Made by a program: the position numbers and the translations under genes. A stretch of DNA of 64,000 bases from Dromiciops gliroides. Lineage: Eukaryota; Chordata; Mammalia; Microbiotheria; Microbiotheriidae. The stretch's first letter is position 1, and the number at the start of each line of letters is the position of its first letter. The DNA lies in contig NC_057864.1 of the NCBI RefSeq assembly GCF_019393635.1, positions 440,508,322-440,572,321 on the forward strand, written 5' to 3'. Under the pieces are notes generated by a model. That model saw nothing but the letters and a program-made list of their open reading frames with translations, ran no database searches and was not told the DNA's origin. Shown here piece by piece: positions 59,299-64,000 of this stretch.

Positions 59299-59552
59299 AT
59301 GGGCAGCTAGGTAGTGCAGTAGAGTGCCAGGCTTGGAGTCAGGAAGACTCAGCTTCCTGAGTTCAAATCTGATCTCAGACACTTCCTAGCTGTGTGACCC
59401 GAGGCAAGTGACTTAACCCTGTTTGTCTCAGTTTCTTCATCTGTTAAATGAACTAGAGAAGGAAATGGCAAAACACTCCAGTATCTCTGCCAAGAAAATC
59501 CTAAATGGGATCATGAAGAGCTGGACATGACTGAAACGACCCAACAACAACA
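59299..59552 (+). repeat. Long-tail SINE, type B
   Basis: Second plus-strand copy in tandem, ending gacccaacaacaac; more complete in its tail than the preceding one. Confidence 0.87.
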
Positions 59553-60869
59553 TTCTATCCCCCTCCTCCACTCCAACCTGCTTCACAGTTTGTTATCTTC
59601 ATATTTTTGTAACTGAGTATTTAATCTCAGCTTCTCATTTGATTGTAAATACCAGATTCTGAAATATTAAATTCATTTTAATCTCTGCAAATTCCACAGT
59701 CAAGGGGGGCATAAGGGGGAGGAATAGGTGAAAGATTTGCCATCTCTTCCTGCAGGACCTGGGAAATGACCTATTCTCCCTTGAAGCAAGGAAACAGTTT
59801 CTCTGACCTTTGGAGAGGCCTGTCCACCTTTGCATCAAGATAGTATCCTCTCCGTCTTGTCCCTTAGGGTTTTAGGACCCTAAGCACCAGATCTGGTATG
59901 TTTTTTTTAATGATTCTCTGAGAGACTGATGAGCGAATAATTTAGAATGTGAAAAAAGAAGGACTAGCAGAATTGACCAGTGAGCTATTGTGTTAGAACT
60001 TCCATGTGATGGAGCAGAAGGATCCTCTCCCAGAGCTGAGCCTAGGAGTGAAGCATAGAATCCTAGTCCCTAACACAGTTTCCCTTACTATCTCCAACCA
60101 TTTATCCCAAAGAAGGACCCTGGCTACCCTTGAATCATCTCTGATCCAGCAGCTTCAAGCCCACTGTCCCCATGGACAAGTGGATCATAAGCTATGCAGA
60201 GAGACTGAGGGAATGAGGATGATGCCCTAGAAGTCTTCATGGTTATATCATGAAATCATGCCTGAACCTAGTAGTCAGTGGGAAATATATTAAGGTAATG
60301 TTCCCTGGCTAATCCCAATTGTTCCCTGTTTTCCAAAGGTATATATGAGATTTTTTTTTCACCTGAGGGCAATATGGGGGTGGTGGGAGAGTAAGGTGAC
60401 TGAGAGGCCCAGAATATGATAGCAGGAGGAGGAGGAGACAATCTGTCCCATCCCCCTCTTTCTTCAACCTCTGCTGATCGAAATGACAGCTCCCTTGACC
60501 TCTCTTGGGTCTCACCTTTCTCCCAGCCTTCTTATGGGGTGGGACAGGGCGGCTGGAGAAGAAACATGAAGCATAACACGTGTGGAAGATGTTGCCTGGG
60601 ACAAAGCCCTAGCTACTCCAACTGGACTCAAGTAATAAACATCCATCCATTCAAGATTCCTATTCCTTTCCATTTGCTGAAATTTGCTAATTCTACCCTC
60701 TGGGCTGTTTCCTCTCTCCTTTTGAGACTCCTCCATTCTATCATGTTTTTCTCCTTTATCAGTGAGGAGAGGGAAGTTGGGGCAAAGAGCTGATGCTAGG
60801 CGGGTACTGTACAAATAATCTGGTATCACTAGTGAAAGGACTGGCCTACCTAGGCTTCCTTTCCTTCTC

Positions 60870-61115
60870 CCTCTTAAAAGAGTTGTAATTGTTTTTCATC
60901 AGCTTTGATGACAGCTTAGGAATTTTAATGCGTTTCCCTGGGGTGGGAGGATTCTGGGCTCTTAGGTTCTCTGCCAGCTGTGCAGGGAGCCTTCAGGCCA
61001 AGGGAAGGTTCCATCCTCTGGGGACCACGTGGGTGATTCGTATTTGCTGCCTGGCAGCTTAATTAAGGTTTGTGAGTTACATGCTAATTAGTGGCCCCAA
61101 ATAATTCCCAGGGTT
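60870..61115. promoter_or_regulatory. Enhancer-like unique segment downstream of TAFA3
   Basis: Contains ttgtaattg and catcagctttgatgacag near 60885-60915, CACGTG at 61026-61031, TTAATTAA at 61059-61066, CTAATTAG at 61084-61091 and aaataattccc near 61098. The mix of E-box and palindromic homeodomain sites in repeat-free DNA suggests a developmental enhancer; conservation is untested. Confidence 0.42.
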
Positions 61116-61534
61116 GGGGGGCACTGAGCGCTCCAGATGTACTCTGAGTCCTATCTGTGGACACAAACCCAGGGCTTGCAAGAAAGCAGGCTCTAGGCAG
61201 GGAAGAATATGAATATACTTTCTCCTTGAGTCACCCAGCCCACTGAGCTCAGGGGACAAAGGAAGAGAAAAGGGAAACAATTAGGAGATGGAGAGAGATG
61301 AACTGATACAGTTAGGGAGAAAGAGGAGGGAGGGGAGGAGGGATTATTTAAAAGGATTTGTCAGGTGGTTGGAACACTGGGGAAAACTTCAGTTCTCTGT
61401 ATGAAACTATTGAGTTATGGTCTTTTGTGGGTGGGGGCGGGGAGAAGGGAGAGGAGGTGCAGGGCTGAGTGGGAGGAGCCTTTCGGGTGGTTTATTTAAA
61501 GACTAGCCTTCTCTGACTGAGGGGCACTGAGATG

Positions 61535-61735
61535 CTGGTACTTCCATCAAACCCTCCTCATTAAATCTTAGCAAACGAGGCCTTCACAGTAATCAATATG
61601 GTTAAATGATGAATTTGAATTTATTTCCTGGGCCATTCTGCTGCATCTTTCCAGATTTATTGAGACTGGTCCTGCACTAACTCCATTCCCATTGATCCTT
61701 TAAAATGCCCCTAATGAGGTTTAACAACCACAAGA
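61535..61735. promoter_or_regulatory. Second enhancer-like unique segment downstream of TAFA3
   Basis: Repeat-free block with cctcattaaatc, cagtaatcaatatgg, atgatgaatttgaattt, cccattgatcc and cctaatgagg, i.e. several TAAT-core and ATCAAT-type sites within 200 bp. Confidence 0.38.
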
Positions 61736-61861
61736 AACAGCAAGAGACTCAGAGGAAGAGAGATATCGAGACTGAGAATTCTATAAGAAGCAGTCACACT
61801 GCAGCTGAAGAGAACTCGTCTTGTATTAGATATTTCTATTTAAACTCTTCTTTAAAAAAAT

Positions 61862-61975
61862 AGCTATAGGTGCATGTGTGAACATGTGTTTTTTGTACAT
61901 GTGTGTGTGCTCATGTGTACCTGGTTGTGTTTCTGTGTATACGGTTGTGTCCTCGTATGTGTGTGCTTGGATATT
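61862..61975. repeat. Degenerate TG-rich tract
   Basis: tgtgtgaacatgtg and catgtgtgtgtgctc units with loose periodicity, similar in style to 1410-1700. Confidence 0.65.
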
Positions 61976-62109
61976 TCTCTGTACAGAAGGACTGTGCAGT
62001 TTCACTCCCACTTTTTGTGGGCCAGGGTCAGGGGGTGATGGAGCCCCTAATGTAGAGAATGGGGCTCATCTTCCTTTCCCCTTGTGTGGAGGAGCAGCTG
62101 GTTTCTGAT

Positions 62110-63545
62110 TTCTTTGGGCTCATACTTTTGGGCTTATAATTTTCAGAACTGGCTTTGAAGAAATCTAGAATCCAAAGAAAAATAATCAAAAATGTAGAAA
62201 TGAAACACTTCCATACCTCTTATTATACTATAGAGCGCAATCATCAAAACTATTTGGTAAAATAGAAAAAAAAAGATAGGCGGAACAGATTAGATAAGGG
62301 AGAATATAAAATAAGTGAACTCAATAATCTGTTGCCCACAGATCTGAGAACAAGAACTCCTATTTGACAAGAATTATTGGGAAAACTTGAAAGTGGTATG
62401 GCAGAAATTATGTTTAGACAAATATCTTATGCTATATACCACAATAAATTCAAAATGGTTATATGAACTGAATATTAAAGTCCATACCATAAAAAGTTAG
62501 AAGGGATCCAGATTGGGTACTTTTCACAAATATGGCTAAGGGAAGAATTCTTATCCATTCACCTCTAGGTGATAAGGATAGTTAGAAGGGAGAATTTCAA
62601 TTACATGAAATAAGGCTTTTGCACCAATCACAGCATCTAGGATACGAAGAGAATTGTTGACTGGGAAAAACTGTATCAAGTATCTTTCATAAGGGTCCAA
62701 TATCCAGGATAAATAGAGAATTGAAACCAATATATAAGCCCAAAAGCAACTTCCCAATGGATAAGTGGTTACAAGATATAAATGAACAGTTCTCAGAAGA
62801 TGAATTGCAAACTATTAACAATCATGTGAAAAATTTATCTAAATCACTGTAAAAGAAATGCAAATCAAACAATTTCTGAGTTATCATCTCAAACCCAGAA
62901 AATTGTCAATAATGGCCAGACATGAGAATAGTCAAAGTTGAAGTGGTTAGAGAAAGAGAGGCATAGAAAAATCTGCTGGTTTAGCTGTGAATTGGTCCAG
63001 TCACTTTGAAAGTAACTCTCAATTATGCTAAGAAAGTTACTAAAAAGTCTATACCTTTTAACTCAGAGATGCTAGTGGTAGGAATGATGGGGGATAAGGG
63101 AAGAAGGAAGTTCCTATACATACCAAAATAGTTATAGCTGTGGTTTTGTGGTGGCAAATAATTAGTAACAAAGTAGATGCTCATTGATTGGGGACTGGGT
63201 AAACAAATTGTGTTACGTGGTAATAACAGAATTATAAGAAATGATGACTGGTGAATAGACATACTTAAAAGGGAAGACTTATATGAACTGATGAAAAGTG
63301 AAGTAAACAGAACTAAGATGACAATCTTCATAATGATTACAACAATGGAGGTAGATATAATGTGGGAATGATAACAATGAACCCATTAAAAATGAAAGGG
63401 GTCAAATTATGATAACCAAACATGGCCTCCCAAAAGAGGTAAGAGAATATACCTCCGTCTCTTCATTTCAGAGTTAAGGGACTATGACTGTGGAACACTG
63501 CAAGTAATGTTAGACTTATTAGATATGGTTTTTTCCCTCTGTTAT
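62110..63545 (+). mobile_element. LINE-1-like 3' fragment (ORF2 end and 3' UTR)
   Basis: Plus-strand decayed sequence that parallels the end of L1 ORF2: a gatctgagaacaagaac / tttgacaag segment, caataaattcaaaatgg, tcccaatggataagtgg and gaaatgcaaatcaaac correspond in order to known L1 phrases. No open frame of note remains, so it is a dead 5'-truncated copy. Confidence 0.75.
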
Positions 63546-63739
63546 AAAAGATGAATCTCCTTGATTCAGGGGGTTATTTAGGGTCATTAACAACTCTACG
63601 TATTTTCTAGTCTGCTCTTCTCTGCCCTTTCGGTTCTGGGCTTAGATCATTGTCTACTTTCAGTGCTTAAGATACATGAATTTTACTGGGGTTGCCTGTC
63701 TGACTATGTATGATATTATAATCAAAAAGCAGTCTCCCT

Positions 63740-63902
63740 GGGGCAGCAGGTGGCACAGCGGATCAAGCACCAGCCCTAGAGTCAGGAGTACCTGAGTTCG
63801 AATCTGGCCTTAGACACTTCACACTTACTAGCTGTGTGACCCTGGGCAAGTCACTTAACCCCAAATGCCTCACCAAACAAAACAAAACAAAACAAACAAA
63901 CA
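63740..63902 (+). repeat. Short SINE with caaaa-repeat tail
   Basis: Plus-strand copy between aaaaagcagtctccct (63724-63739) and aaaaagcaatctccct (from 63903), a one-mismatch target duplication. Confidence 0.92.
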
Positions 63903-64000
63903 AAAAAGCAATCTCCCTTCACTTATTTTCCCGGGGCATCACCCTTATATTGGCTATACTGTCCTCCCTTCTCCATCTTAACTTCTTAGTGAACCACCTC

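Larger units (their letters stand above)
59570..61860. other. Repeat-poor intergenic stretch downstream of TAFA3
   Basis: About 2.3 kb without a recognisable SINE, unusual in this window. It contains the enhancer-like blocks listed separately; no coding exon was recognised. Confidence 0.6.

Noticed and set aside
60006-60230. Small open frame in the stretch after TAFA3
   Set aside because: No similarity recognised, no splice context, and length within chance expectation.

Overview
The window is nuclear DNA of a marsupial mammal. The host genes have mammalian exon-intron structures with GT-AG junctions, their proteins align closely to human ones, and the sequence is filled with tRNA-derived SINEs whose heads read like gggcagctaggtggcgcag, a family I know from marsupial genomes. 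The species cannot be fixed by eye. No bacterial-type genes, CRISPR arrays or tRNA genes were seen.

Layout. Positions 1-7000 are intergenic, rich in SINEs and MIR-like repeats, with a possible 3' end of an upstream gene near 5030. MOV10 (22 coding exons, + strand) runs from 7473 to 28980. RHOC (4 coding exons, - strand) meets it tail to tail, 30014-31461, with a CpG-rich promoter near 35.0-35.6 kb. PPM1J (10 coding exons, - strand) lies just behind, 35847-41804. A 4.5 kb spacer separates PPM1J from the divergent TAFA3 (4 coding exons plus a probable noncoding first exon, + strand, 48685-56377). Downstream of TAFA3 lie SINEs, a repeat-poor stretch with enhancer-like sequence (59.6-61.9 kb), and an old LINE-1-like 3' fragment (62.1-63.5 kb). 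The order MOV10-RHOC-PPM1J-TAFA3, with the same orientations, matches human 1p13.2, so this is an intact ancestral block.

The four genes do not form a pathway. MOV10 is an RNA helicase that restrains retroelements, RHOC a geranylgeranylated Rho GTPase, PPM1J a PP2C-type phosphatase, and TAFA3 a secreted cysteine-rich neurokine-like protein. The most notable non-genic items are an antisense endogenous retrovirus fossil inside MOV10 intron 3; kappaB-like and ISRE-like sites touching each other 55-77 bp before the MOV10 start codon; a G-quadruplex motif in the short MOV10 3' UTR; Z-DNA-prone tracts beside MOV10 exons; a (TAC)n tract of about 450 bp beside a PPM1J splice donor; a UBE2C processed pseudogene antisense in TAFA3; a roughly 530 bp SINE palindrome whose arms share uncommon variants; and several enhancer-like, homeodomain-site-rich unique segments in and after TAFA3.

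All gene identities come from recall of human protein sequences and manual splice-frame checking. Every coding junction was checked for phase and keeps frame. Repeat boundaries are approximate to a few bases.
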